Shown here: positions 52,936 through 61,101 of the stretch, one piece after another
Position numbering within the stretch: the first letter of the stretch is position 1
Layout: the number at the start of each line of letters is the position of its first letter
Program-made: the position numbers and the translations under genes
Notes under the pieces: model-generated
The model's database searches: none
What the model was told of the DNA's origin: nothing
What the model saw: only the letters and a program-made list of their open reading frames with translations
Source of the DNA: Sphingobacterium yanglingense
GTDB lineage: Bacteria; Bacteroidota; Bacteroidia; Sphingobacteriales; Sphingobacteriaceae
NCBI RefSeq assembly: GCF_004363245.1
Contig: NZ_SNYV01000013.1
Span: 582,939 to 646,938, forward strand
DNA: 64,000 bases
Direction: 5' to 3'

Positions 52936-53805
52936 ATGGCTAACAATGAAATCATACTTTACCAAGCTGATAATTTACCTGAACGGATCGAAGTAAGGAT
53001 AGAGGACGACACGGTTTGGTTATCTCAACAGCAAATGGCTGAGTTATTTCAGCAAACAAAGCAAAATATTAGTTTGCATATCTCCAACTGCTTTAAAGAA
53101 GGAGAATTAGACAAGCAAGCAACTATCAAGGAATCCTTGACAGTTCAGAAAGAAGGAAGCAGAAACGTAAAAAGAAAGATTGAATACTATAATCTCGATA
53201 TGATTATATCTGTAGGTTACCGTGTTAAATCAAGACAAGGTACACAATTTCGTATCTGGGCAACCAATGTGCTACGGGACTATATGTTAAAGGGTTATGT
53301 GCTAAATCAACGGATGAGTCGTCTGGAAAATACCGTAGAAGGTTTGGTCAATAAGGTGCAGAATATCGATTTTCAAATTAAATCCTCCGATTTACCCCAT
53401 CAAGGGTTGTTTTTTGATGGCCAAGTGTATGACGCTTATAAATTTGCCAGTGATGTTATAAAAAAAGCGAGATCTTCCATCGTCCTCATTGATAACTATG
53501 TAGATGATACCGTATTAACGCTATTGAGCAAAAGGAAAAAGAACGTAAAAGTACATATCTACACCGCTAGCATCAGCAAGCAATTGCGCCTGGATGTAGA
53601 AAAGCACAATCAACAATACCCAGACGTTGCGATCCATGAATTTAAACAGAGCCATGACCGATTTTTTATTATTGACGGTAGCGAGCTTTACCATATAGGC
53701 GCATCGTTGAAAGATCTGGGAAAGAAGTGGTTTGCTTTTTCAAGAATGGATAGCTTGGTGGAAGAGGTTTTGGCCAAAGTTAAAATGGTAAATGATAGGA
53801 AATAG
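52936..53805 (+). CDS. RhuM-family protein with C-terminal PLD-like domain
   Basis: A 289-residue protein. Residues about 5-125 match the RhuM/Bro-N-like DNA-binding type: RIEDDTVWLSQQQMAELFQQTKQNIS, KESLTVQKEG, then YYNLDMIISVGYRVKSRQGTQFRIWATNVLRDYMLKGY. A coiled linker follows (about 125-150). Residues 155-289 resemble a phospholipase D-like half (VLIDNYVDD; HDRFFIID at 240-247, an H-x-R/K-x4-D form; YHIGASLKDLGKKWFAF). RhuM proteins occur in pathogenicity and defence islands with restriction systems, as here. A nucleic-acid-binding or cutting role is possible but untested. Confidence 0.85.
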   Translation: MANNEIILYQADNLPERIEVRIEDDTVWLSQQQMAELFQQTKQNISLHISNCFKEGELDKQATIKESLTVQKEGSRNVKRKIEYYNLDMIISVGYRVKSRQGTQFRIWATNVLRDYMLKGYVLNQRMSRLENTVEGLVNKVQNIDFQIKSSDLPHQGLFFDGQVYDAYKFASDVIKKARSSIVLIDNYVDDTVLTLLSKRKKNVKVHIYTASISKQLRLDVEKHNQQYPDVAIHEFKQSHDRFFIIDGSELYHIGASLKDLGKKWFAFSRMDSLVEEVLAKVKMVNDRK

Positions 53806-53859
53806 CGATCCTGGCTATAGACGGGTACCTTACCCAGTGAGTAAAACTCATCGATAAAG

Positions 53860-54229
53860 ATGCTACAGTCCCAGTTCCGCTACAATGGTTCCGATGGCTA
53901 CCTTGTCTGGGAAGACAATCCCTTGCAGATTGAAGAAACCGTCAACGAAGATTTCCAAGGCATCGATTACGATTTCCGGGTATTTGACTATCCTACAGCA
54001 TTGCGTAACCGGCTTCTCCGCCAGCCTCCATACCGCTCAGGGGCTGGACTGCGACTATATAGGAGTTATTATCGGAGACGATCTCATCATACGCAATGGT
54101 GTCGTGCGGGTCGATCCTACCAAGCGCGACAAGGACGATAGAACCATACTTGGCTGGAAGAAGCCAATGAAAGCGAACTCTGCAGAGACAGCCGAGTTAT
54201 TGACCGTTATTAGGCACTTCAAGCATTGA
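53860..54229 (+). pseudogene. DUF2075-type helicase/ATPase, C-terminal frameshifted remnant
   Basis: Two frames together read as the C-terminal part of a DUF2075 (RecD-like superfamily 1) ATPase. The first (53860 to about 54000) has GYLVWEDNP and FRVFDYPTAL. The second (to 54229) has the motif SLHTAQGLDCDYIGVIIGDDLIIRNGVVRVDP, then KRDKDDRTILGWKK. The Walker A and B parts are missing upstream, and the 3' end stops inside a 40-bp repeat (54204-54243) before the expected RGMKGCYVY-type end. It is a dead remnant, adjacent to the RhuM-like gene. Confidence 0.75.
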
Positions 54230-54243
54230 AGCTCCAACATGGG
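54204..54243 (+). repeat. 40-bp repeat with hairpin at a truncated gene end (copy 1)
   Basis: Matches 55867-55906 at 35 of 40 bases. It contains CTTCAA-GCA-TTGAAG, a perfect 6-bp hairpin, and supplies the stop codon of the DUF2075 remnant. Confidence 0.75.
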
Positions 54244-54290
54244 GCCCATCGTCAGTGTAAAACCTATAGGATTTAATTCTCTTCCTTAAT

Positions 54291-54473
54291 CTATGAGTAT
54301 ATGATCGCCGAAGCTATCAACCCGGTAATAGCAGCCAGCAGGGTAGTGATTTTAATAGCGCGTGAATGAGTGTTTGAAAACAGAAGTGCAAAAACGCCTA
54401 CTATTGGTGATAAGAAAAAGGTAACATCTAATACTCTTTTATTTCCGTCTTTGTACTTTTCTAGTTTACTCAT
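54291..54473 (-). CDS. Small predicted membrane protein, 60 aa
   Basis: The start is set at MSKLEKYKDGNKRVLDV; an in-frame ATG 12 codons earlier exists. Two hydrophobic segments (VTFFLSPIVGVFALLFS, and ITTLLAAITGLIASAIIY at the end) separated by a short basic loop predict a two-helix inner membrane protein. Family unknown. It lies in the zone of small orphan genes between repeats. Confidence 0.5.
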   Translation of the reverse strand: MSKLEKYKDGNKRVLDVTFFLSPIVGVFALLFSNTHSRAIKITTLLAAITGLIASAIIYS

Positions 54474-54621
54474 ATCTAATAGCTTTATTGGTTTTGAGCC
54501 TCTGTGCATACTAAATATAGATATAATTTTTGAGAAGTTATGTGATCAATATATTTAAAAGTATAATCTTAGTCCCGATTTTCCTACCTTGTATAGGACA
54601 AACAATTACTATTGTTGATTT

Positions 54622-54900
54622 ATGTATGGTTTTAAGTCAAAGTACACACTGGATTTTTTGAATAAGGCGCATATCAAAAGCTCATCACATAAGGATGAAA
54701 TTTTATCTGGCTCGTTATGTGGTTGTTTTTATTGTCTACAAATCTACATGCCTCATGAGATAGTTGAATGGATTGATGAGCCGGATGAGGGAGAAACTGC
54801 TATTTGTCCGAATTGCGGGATTGACTCCGTATTAAGTTCAGAGCTCCCGATATCAGATAAAGTGTTTTTAGAAGAAATGAATAGCTATTGGTTTAGCTAA
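54622..54900 (+). CDS. Small zinc-ribbon-like cytoplasmic protein, 92 aa
   Basis: A soluble protein with cysteines C33, C35, C38 (CGCFYC) and C62, C65 (ICPNCG), a zinc-ribbon arrangement. The order CGCFYC...EWIDE...ETAICPNCGIDSV is one I recall from small conserved cytoplasmic proteins of unknown function. No partner is visible; neighbours are small orphan genes. Confidence 0.7.
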   Translation: MYGFKSKYTLDFLNKAHIKSSSHKDEILSGSLCGCFYCLQIYMPHEIVEWIDEPDEGETAICPNCGIDSVLSSELPISDKVFLEEMNSYWFS

Positions 54901-55040
54901 AGAGTACTCTATTGTAGAATGAGTAAAAGACACAAGAGAGTTTTCTGTATTTTTATAGTCTTTCTTATAAAGCAGGACTAGCAGAGGGCAATCATGGAAA
55001 GAGGGGGGAGGTCCTTTAAATATTGAAGGGCAGCCTACGT

Positions 55041-55457
55041 TTAATCTCTAATTAATTTCCTCTTTTTCGATTTAACCCAAACTTGTTCAAGCTCATATTT
55101 GCTTGGTTCAGTAGTTGGATAATCGTTAATCATATTCCATATTTCTACGCAATCTATAATTCCGGCTTTAATATGAACATTTATGTCCGCTAAAATTTTC
55201 AATTCACTATTTTTCAAATGGACACCGTCAATTCTCTCGATAGCGTTTCCATTAATATCTTTGGTTTCTATATTTTCGGTTGGGATTTTATATTTTTCAA
55301 TTCCCCTCTCTGCATCAAAATATACAAATAGTCCTATTGTACTATGTTCCGTTTTTCCTTCTTTTAGAAATGGGATTTGGTGGCGAAGTCTTTCTTCGAA
55401 TTCAAAGTCTTCAAATATTAGGTCAAAAATGTCTAAAATAAGTTGGGATTTTATCAT
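55041..55457 (-). CDS. Small orphan protein, immunity-like, 138 aa
   Basis: A soluble acidic protein with no signal peptide, starting MIKSQLILDIFDLIFEDFEFEE. It has an alpha/beta pattern and a basic tail (KSKKRKLIRD). No family is recognised. Size, composition and neighbourhood resemble immunity proteins of contact-dependent toxins, but no toxin gene is seen in the window. Its upstream segment is duplicated in front of the gene at 41433-41873. Confidence 0.65.
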   Translation of the reverse strand: MIKSQLILDIFDLIFEDFEFEERLRHQIPFLKEGKTEHSTIGLFVYFDAERGIEKYKIPTENIETKDINGNAIERIDGVHLKNSELKILADINVHIKAGIIDCVEIWNMINDYPTTEPSKYELEQVWVKSKKRKLIRD

Positions 55458-55511
55458 TGAATAATTTATTTAAAATCATCTCATTGAACATTGCCTGTTA
55501 GAATTGTCTTG

Positions 55512-55568
55512 GCTAAACTAATATACAGAATTCTTTGCCAATCCAGCTATATAGGCGAAATGCGTATA
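55512..55568 (-). repeat. Upstream segment shared with the gene at 41433-41873 (copy 2)
   Basis: Matches 41933-41989 at about 80 percent. It lies 55 bases before the start codon of the small gene and probably contains its promoter. Confidence 0.65.
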
Positions 55569-55751
55569 AAGCCTCTTGTCATTGATGTAAGGTTTTAAAG
55601 ATGAGTAATTTTGTTTTTAGAGTTGTGTGGAATAGGGAAACAATATTTAACGCGTTTGATAGATTTAACTACGCACCGCTGTTGTATAGGACTTATATTT
55701 ATACAGTAATAATTTTATGAATCCGCACCCTTTAGAATTATAATAGATCAG

Positions 55752-55781
55752 ATATATCCCTTGCATTCGCAGGGGATATAT
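55752..55781. other. 13-bp hairpin in a gene-free stretch
   Basis: ATATATCCCTTGC (55752-55764) pairs fully (one G-T) with GCAGGGGATATAT (55769-55781) around the loop ATTC. A T-run (TTATTTTTTCC) follows only 11 bases later on the plus strand. It may be the terminator of a gene that has been lost. The rest of 55569-55866 holds nothing I can support. Confidence 0.5.
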
Positions 55782-55866
55782 TGTATAAAGCTTATTTTTT
55801 CCTTAATAGTGCAGGCTTTCTATAGCGATATAAGTGTACATCTCTTTGTAAAGAGGTGCTGTTTTG

Positions 55867-55906
55867 CCGTTATTAGGCACTTCAAACAGTGAAGCGCCAG
55901 CCTGGG
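55867..55906 (+). repeat. 40-bp repeat with hairpin at a truncated gene end (copy 2)
   Basis: Matches 54204-54243 at 35 of 40 bases, with CTTCA-AACAG-TGAAG as the weaker hairpin. It overlaps the 3' end and stop codon of the truncated minus-strand gene at 55882-56118. Confidence 0.75.
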
Positions 55907-56118
55907 TACATGGGAGCGACCCAAAAGGAGAAATTGCCTTTCGGGGGTACAGGATGTACCCATTTGAAGATATAATCAATATCAAAAAGCAGGTCCGTAG
56001 TAGTACTATCTATATTGTCATTCTGAAATATAAAACCATAGATACTCGCATCATGCCAGCCCATCTGTTCATAGTCGTATTCAGTCCAAATAGTCTTTTC
56101 GAGTTTATAGTCTTCCAT
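55882..56118 (-). pseudogene. Small orphan protein, C-terminally truncated
   Basis: A 78-codon frame reading IWTEYDYEQMGWHDASIYGFIF, then LLFDIDYIFKWVHPVPPKGNFSFWVAP. I recall this as the N-terminal half of a longer small-protein family of Bacteroidota in which FWVAP is followed by further strands. Here the frame runs into the 40-bp repeat (55867-55906) and ends in an unrelated tail. The break and the repeat coincide, so the gene was probably cut by the event that placed the repeat. Confidence 0.6.
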
Positions 56119-56185
56119 AATGCTGGTATATTTTCACCTTACAGCTATTTGTACGTTCGTTTAGATCTTTTAAAAATATTTTAAA

Positions 56186-56581
56186 TTATTTCGCTCCCCA
56201 CATCTCAAGAGCATACTTCACATTATCATTGTTCAGGTCTTCTAATTGTTTTAACGCTTGGTTGGATTTCTCCGTATTAATCGTTTTTAAAGCGTGTACG
56301 CATTTTCTTAATGTCGCTTCTAGCTCATCGTCATACCATCTGAACTGCTCTTGATTTAGTGCGATATTTAATATCGGATCTACAAATCGATCATCCGTTA
56401 ATCTTTCTAAATAAATTGTATCAACCAGATCCTCATGCCGACTATGCCAAGTTCCTACGAGGGCTTTCTCGATATATTCATAGCAATCATTATCAAAGCT
56501 ATCAGAACGTCTATAGTCAATACATTGCATAAGCCGCTGCTCATTTTTACTTTCCACAGCCTCTTTTAGATTTTTTTTCAT
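56186..56581 (-). CDS. Small helical-repeat protein, immunity-like, 131 aa
   Basis: The start is set at MKKNLKEAVESKNEQRLMQCIDYRR; a longer in-frame start (56635) is possible. The protein is almost wholly helical with HEAT-like pairs (CYEYIEKALVGTWHSRHEDLVDTIYLERL, LRKCVHALKTINTEKSNQALKQLEDL). No named family. Such proteins occur as immunity or accessory factors beside toxins. It lies 67 bases from the truncated gene and is probably cotranscribed with the next gene upstream. Confidence 0.65.
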   Translation of the reverse strand: MKKNLKEAVESKNEQRLMQCIDYRRSDSFDNDCYEYIEKALVGTWHSRHEDLVDTIYLERLTDDRFVDPILNIALNQEQFRWYDDELEATLRKCVHALKTINTEKSNQALKQLEDLNNDNVKYALEMWGAK

Positions 56582-56699
56582 AACATGTCTTCGATTAAAC
56601 ATACTCCGATATCCCTTTATGATAATATCTATCATGCTAAAGTGTTTTTGTCAGCGAGATAATCTTTCACATATAATATTCCTACTAAATCTACGGATT

Positions 56700-57107
56700 T
56701 CACTGTACTAGTTTCAAATCAGTTTTTAATTCTGAATTATAATTGGATTTGATTTTTAAATATAACCTTTTTAATGCATCACTTTTCGGATTTCCTTTCA
56801 TTCCGACTAATATCCTTCCAGAATCAATTAGAACTTCAATGTGGAGTTGAAAGCTTTCTTCATGGGGGAAGGACAGTCTGAAAATAATTCCAGTTGCAGA
56901 TTGTCTATAATCTGGGTTTTCATATTCTATTTCAGTTAATGTAATTTCTTTTGGATCATCTAGAATAGCATCAAAGTCTTTTAATAAGAAGCTTTGTAGA
57001 GCATCACCAATTATTTTTAGTTCTGCGATTGTTTCATCATCATTTTCTATCAAATAAATTTTTTGTAAATCAATCGTTTTCAGATACTCATAGGTATTCA
57101 TAGCCAT
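56700..57107 (-). CDS. Small orphan protein, 135 aa
   Basis: A soluble acidic alpha/beta protein (MNTYEYLKTIDLQKIYLIENDD, later ATGIIFRLSFPHEESFQLHIEVLID). No signal peptide, no family recognised. It is part of the minus-strand run of small orphan genes; spacing to neighbours is about 120 bases. Confidence 0.6.
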   Translation of the reverse strand: MAMNTYEYLKTIDLQKIYLIENDDETIAELKIIGDALQSFLLKDFDAILDDPKEITLTEIEYENPDYRQSATGIIFRLSFPHEESFQLHIEVLIDSGRILVGMKGNPKSDALKRLYLKIKSNYNSELKTDLKLVQ

Positions 57108-57229
57108 TTTATTTTTGAGCGTTTATTTTTTAGGGAATAAGTGTATAGGTATAGAAATAAGATCTCCTAGGGTAGGTACAACACTAGGGGCATAATAGTG
57201 AAAAGTAACTTGGTTGCTCAATCCCATAT

Positions 57230-57724
57230 TCAGTCTTTGCTAGTTCTGAATATTATAACGCCCATACCAAATATAAATAGCGCTCCATACAGCAGCATAT
57301 TACTTTGTTCCATTTCTATTACATCTTCCTGGCGTAAATAATGCCTTCCTTGGCTTGCCATCGAAGTGATCCGGACATTCTCCTCCGTATTCAGTAGTTT
57401 TACTTGACCTTTAGGGATAGAGAGCGTTAAGATGTCTCCCTTACGTACAGTCGATAGAAAATACTGCTCCTCAAAGATGTTCAAATAATCCGCAGGTATT
57501 TGAAACACGTTTCTATACGTATCCAGCGTCAGATAATATTCATGTAGGGTACGTTTATATTTCACGATCTCCTTAAAATCGTAGTTCACCATTCGTCCTT
57601 CTACCTTTATCAGGTCATCCTTCGACTTGATTTCTTCCTTTGTAAGGAACATATACACGAAACTTAAAGAAACTAAGGTAGTGAACAGCAGACCCAGGTA
57701 TTTGCGCGATAGGTACTTTCTCAT
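57230..57724 (-). CDS. Predicted two-helix membrane protein (DUF3592-like), 164 aa
   Basis: A membrane helix lies at about 10-28 (LGLLFTTLVSLSFVYMFL) and a second at 145-160 (LLYGALFIFGMGVIIF). Between them is a strand-rich periplasmic domain of about 115 residues. This layout resembles DUF3592-type proteins, but the match is weak. It may be coupled with the secreted protein encoded 66 bases upstream. Confidence 0.6.
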   Translation of the reverse strand: MRKYLSRKYLGLLFTTLVSLSFVYMFLTKEEIKSKDDLIKVEGRMVNYDFKEIVKYKRTLHEYYLTLDTYRNVFQIPADYLNIFEEQYFLSTVRKGDILTLSIPKGQVKLLNTEENVRITSMASQGRHYLRQEDVIEMEQSNMLLYGALFIFGMGVIIFRTSKD

Positions 57725-57790
57725 TTACAGCTCAATTATCAGTCTCTTTTTTGTAGTTCATCAACATTCATTAGCTCCTTACCAATGGAG

Positions 57791-58285
57791 CTATTCTATC
57801 CGCTTTAATAGCCGAAAATAGATCATCCTTTCATTACCATCATCCAGTGTCATCATCAGATTTCCCTTTTTAATATTAAGCTTCTTGATGTCCCTATAAA
57901 ACAGATTCACGCCCCACAGTTCCAGATAGTCCTCATTTTCTTTATTATCAATAGTTACGTATTCTCCATCATACTCATAGTTGGGCGTCTTGTCTGCGGG
58001 TAGCATATCGAATATTTCCTTCAGGTCCTCCGATGTGTAGTCGTAGTCCTTGTCAGCCATCATCGAGTATACTTTTCCGTTTTCGTAAAATGAGAACCAT
58101 TGGTATTTCTGCGGCCAGGGGTTCACCTTATTAGCCTTGCTCTCGTTCGGGATTTCCACTTTTTTCCAAAAGCCTATGATATCGGCCAGTTTGGGGAGTC
58201 CGGCATCCTCAGACTGATCTTGCTGTCCCAAAGCTGAGAATGACAAGAATGTCAATAGGATTAAGAATATATTTTTTGTTGTCAT
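57791..58285 (-). CDS. Secreted lipocalin-like protein, 164 aa
   Basis: A signal peptide (about 1-20, FLILLTFLSFSALGQ) precedes a beta-rich domain that opens IIGFWKKVEIP and ends in MMTLDDGNERMIYFRLLKRIE. That is the pattern of small Bacteroidota lipocalin-like proteins (first strand GxW). Function unknown. It is the first gene of the minus-strand run 58285-56186. Confidence 0.65.
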   Translation of the reverse strand: MTTKNIFLILLTFLSFSALGQQDQSEDAGLPKLADIIGFWKKVEIPNESKANKVNPWPQKYQWFSFYENGKVYSMMADKDYDYTSEDLKEIFDMLPADKTPNYEYDGEYVTIDNKENEDYLELWGVNLFYRDIKKLNIKKGNLMMTLDDGNERMIYFRLLKRIE

Positions 58286-58472
58286 ATTTCCATTTTTTAG
58301 TTTACCAGATGGCTACTGCTTTCAGTCTCCCTTTATTTGTATTATCCTAGGGGAGTGTGAGCGTGTTGTTCCGTAATAATCGTTTGTTTGGCAATTAATA
58401 ATCGAGGATAAAAGTAATGAATACTCCGTATATTCGATATACTAGAATCCGATTTTAAAATTAATCTTAGTC
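58286..58472. other. Intergenic start of the mcrB upstream region
   Basis: Divergent spacer between the secreted protein gene and mcrB. Apart from the repeat at 58473-58543, the whole stretch up to 58709 shows no gene or terminator I can support. The mcrB promoter should lie in or after the repeat. Confidence 0.4.
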
Positions 58473-58543
58473 GAGCGAATATCACTACGGTTTCCCGTAC
58501 AAAAGCTATTTGTATTGCTTGTATTTTTATACAATATTATTTG
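58473..58543 (+). repeat. 70-bp upstream repeat shared by rhuM-like and mcrB genes (copy 2)
   Basis: Matches 52789-52858 at about 84 percent. It lies 166 bases before the mcrB start, on the same strand and in the same orientation as copy 1. Confidence 0.8.
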
Positions 58544-58709
58544 ATTCACTATTAGATTTCAAGTATCTTGGAGAAGACTTTATAGAGCAGTAGTTTAAGG
58601 ATCATCTTGCTGTAGTCTTATTAACCAATGAAATGCTCCTGTCTACTACTTACTGTAAATAAATGTGCTTCATTAAAATAGAAAATCTATAACTTGTTAG
58701 AAAAGATAA

Positions 58710-61097
58710 ATGACTTTTGAACCTCAGAAAATCACTAGGGCACATGTTCTTGCTGCTGCCGAAAAAATTAATAAAGGTGAGCATCAATTTCGAGATTCTA
58801 CCCGATACGATGCTTTAGTTAACGATGTATATTACCCTCCGAAAGAACTTATGCGTGTTGCTCATGAATTTGCTACGGGCGAATATTATTGGCAATACGG
58901 TGGGGGTGAACCCACTAATAAATGGATTAGAAACTTAGGCTTTGATATTGTCGAAAAAAATGAACGCGAGAATAATCAAGCTAGGGTTATTAAGGAACTC
59001 ATCGAGCGATACAAAAGTTTGGTTAGAAGTAACGGAAATTCAACTGAAATATATAAGTTCTTTCTAATTGCAGACTTTCAAAAGAAATGGGATATTAATG
59101 CCGCTGATTTTACAGCAATGTATGCGCAAATAGATTTCAAAAACCTTATATACCATAGTAGCGCTTTGTCTACACTTAAATTTTTTGCAAATAATGAACC
59201 CGAATTTCTCAGAAGTCAGCTTTTAAAATTGTACAACGAAGAGGTTGACTTTGAAAAGAGATTCCCAGAATTTGCCAGTGTTATAAACTCAGCTTACAAA
59301 GATAAATTTCCAAATCTCAACGGAGGCATTGATGAAAGGACGGTAGCCACTCTTATGACCTTTGCATATCCAGAAGGCTACACGTTTTACAAGAGTTCAT
59401 TTTATAGAAAGTATTGCCAGCTTATAGGACTCTCGCCTGTAAAATCAGGGGAAAGGTATTTCGACTACCTACAGCTTGTGGATGATTTGATCAGCGATTA
59501 TATACTAGTAGATCATGAACTTAAAGCTATTCATGCAGATTATTTAAAAGATTGCACCTTTAAAGATAACAAGTATTTTGTTTTAGCTCAGGATATCCTG
59601 TATCAAGTTTTGGATAGAGGAGATGTTATCGAGAATGAATCAGATTTTATCACCCCCCCAACATATACCGATATGCCACTAAATCAAATTCTTTTTGGCC
59701 CTCCAGGTACAGGTAAAACTTACAATACGATTAATCGTGCTTTGGAGATCATTAATGACAAAGAAGTACAGGTCCTGGACTGGACCGATAGATCTGCTGT
59801 CAAAGAATTATTTGATAAAAAAGTTGATACAGGGCAAATCATTTTTACAACCTTTCATCAATCCATGTCTTATGAAGACTTTATAGAAGGGATCAAACCT
59901 GAAAAGCCAGAAGCGGGAGACGGATTTGTGAAATACAAAGTTGTGGATGGTATTTTCAAAGATATCAGTAATAAAGCCGCTCTGGACATTGTCGAATTAA
60001 GTCGATTAACATTAGCCGAAAAAGTACTTAGCTTTTCAGAAGCCTATGATTTACTTATAGATGAAATCGAAGACGTTAGAAGTCAGGGTAACGAATATAC
60101 TTTTACCCTCCGCAATGGTGGAAATATCATGGTAGATGGTATTTCACAAAGTGACAATATTCATATCAAACATAATAAAGATGCAAGATCCTATATAGTT
60201 TCTAAATCACGTATATCCAAACTTTACAACGGGCTAGAAGATTTCGAAAATGTCGCTAATATTAATCAGACATATCGAGATCTTATTGGGGGACACAATG
60301 CTTCTGCCTATTGGGCTGTCATGAATGTAATTCACCAGAAAATAAAAAATAACCAAGTACCTACGATCAGCTTTAAAAATATTAAAGAAGAAGAGAAACA
60401 AGAGATTCTACAGAAAGTAAAGCTTGAAGACTTTAAAGATCAAGTTGGAAAGCCCTATGTTCTCATCATAGATGAAATCAACCGAGGTAACATTTCTGCT
60501 ATTTTTGGAGAGCTTATCACATTACTAGAAGACTCAAAGCGTGCAGGAAGAGACGAAGCCTTAGAAGTAATACTCCCTTATAGCAAACAAAAGTTTTTCG
60601 TACCTTCCAATCTATACATCATCGGTACGATGAATACTGCAGATAGGAGTGTCGAAGCTCTAGATACGGCACTAAGAAGACGGTTTTCTTTTACAGAGAT
60701 GATGCCAGATCTCGAATTGCTAAAAGATGCTTATGTTGGCGAGTTGAGTTTGAGAGGTATTTTAGAGAAAATCAATAAACGAATAGTAGCGTTATTGGAT
60801 AAAGATCATCAAATTGGACATTCCTACTTCATCAATGTTAAAACGCTTAAGGATTTATCTGCTACCTTTAAAAACTGTATAATACCCTTATTACAGGAGT
60901 ACTTCTATCACGATGATGAAAAGATCGCATTGATATTGGGTGAGGGGTTTGTAACCAAGAAGTCTGAAGAGTTAGACGCTGGCAGAGACCTCTTCGCCAA
61001 CTTAAGCTTTGATATCCGTTTGCCTTCGGTTCGTTCTACCTACAAGATCATCCCTGTTTCAGAAGACAATATCCTAGAAGCAATACAGAAACTCTAG
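58710..61097 (+). CDS. mcrB: McrB-type AAA+ GTPase of a modification-dependent restriction system
   Basis: A 795-residue motor subunit that would bind GTP and drive McrC cleavage of modified foreign DNA. The N-terminal ~315 residues form a specificity part unlike the classic McrB DUF3578 domain, with an EVE/wHTH-like start (TFEPQKITRAHVLAAAEKINKG). Walker A is GPPGTGKT at 330-337, Walker B LIIDEINRG near 586-594, and the McrB sensor IGTMNTADRSVEALDTALRRRF near 637-658. A seven-C tract (59653-59659) lies just before the ATPase domain. mcrC follows after four bases. A 70-bp repeat also found before the RhuM-like gene lies upstream. Confidence 0.92.
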   Translation: MTFEPQKITRAHVLAAAEKINKGEHQFRDSTRYDALVNDVYYPPKELMRVAHEFATGEYYWQYGGGEPTNKWIRNLGFDIVEKNERENNQARVIKELIERYKSLVRSNGNSTEIYKFFLIADFQKKWDINAADFTAMYAQIDFKNLIYHSSALSTLKFFANNEPEFLRSQLLKLYNEEVDFEKRFPEFASVINSAYKDKFPNLNGGIDERTVATLMTFAYPEGYTFYKSSFYRKYCQLIGLSPVKSGERYFDYLQLVDDLISDYILVDHELKAIHADYLKDCTFKDNKYFVLAQDILYQVLDRGDVIENESDFITPPTYTDMPLNQILFGPPGTGKTYNTINRALEIINDKEVQVLDWTDRSAVKELFDKKVDTGQIIFTTFHQSMSYEDFIEGIKPEKPEAGDGFVKYKVVDGIFKDISNKAALDIVELSRLTLAEKVLSFSEAYDLLIDEIEDVRSQGNEYTFTLRNGGNIMVDGISQSDNIHIKHNKDARSYIVSKSRISKLYNGLEDFENVANINQTYRDLIGGHNASAYWAVMNVIHQKIKNNQVPTISFKNIKEEEKQEILQKVKLEDFKDQVGKPYVLIIDEINRGNISAIFGELITLLEDSKRAGRDEALEVILPYSKQKFFVPSNLYIIGTMNTADRSVEALDTALRRRFSFTEMMPDLELLKDAYVGELSLRGILEKINKRIVALLDKDHQIGHSYFINVKTLKDLSATFKNCIIPLLQEYFYHDDEKIALILGEGFVTKKSEELDAGRDLFANLSFDIRLPSVRSTYKIIPVSEDNILEAIQKL

Positions 61098-61101
61098 TAA
61101 C

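Noticed and set aside
54204..54243. Integron attC site
   Set aside because: The repeat begins CCGTTATTAGGC and has a hairpin, but it does not match RYYYAAC/GTTRRRY core sites and no integrase is seen in the window.
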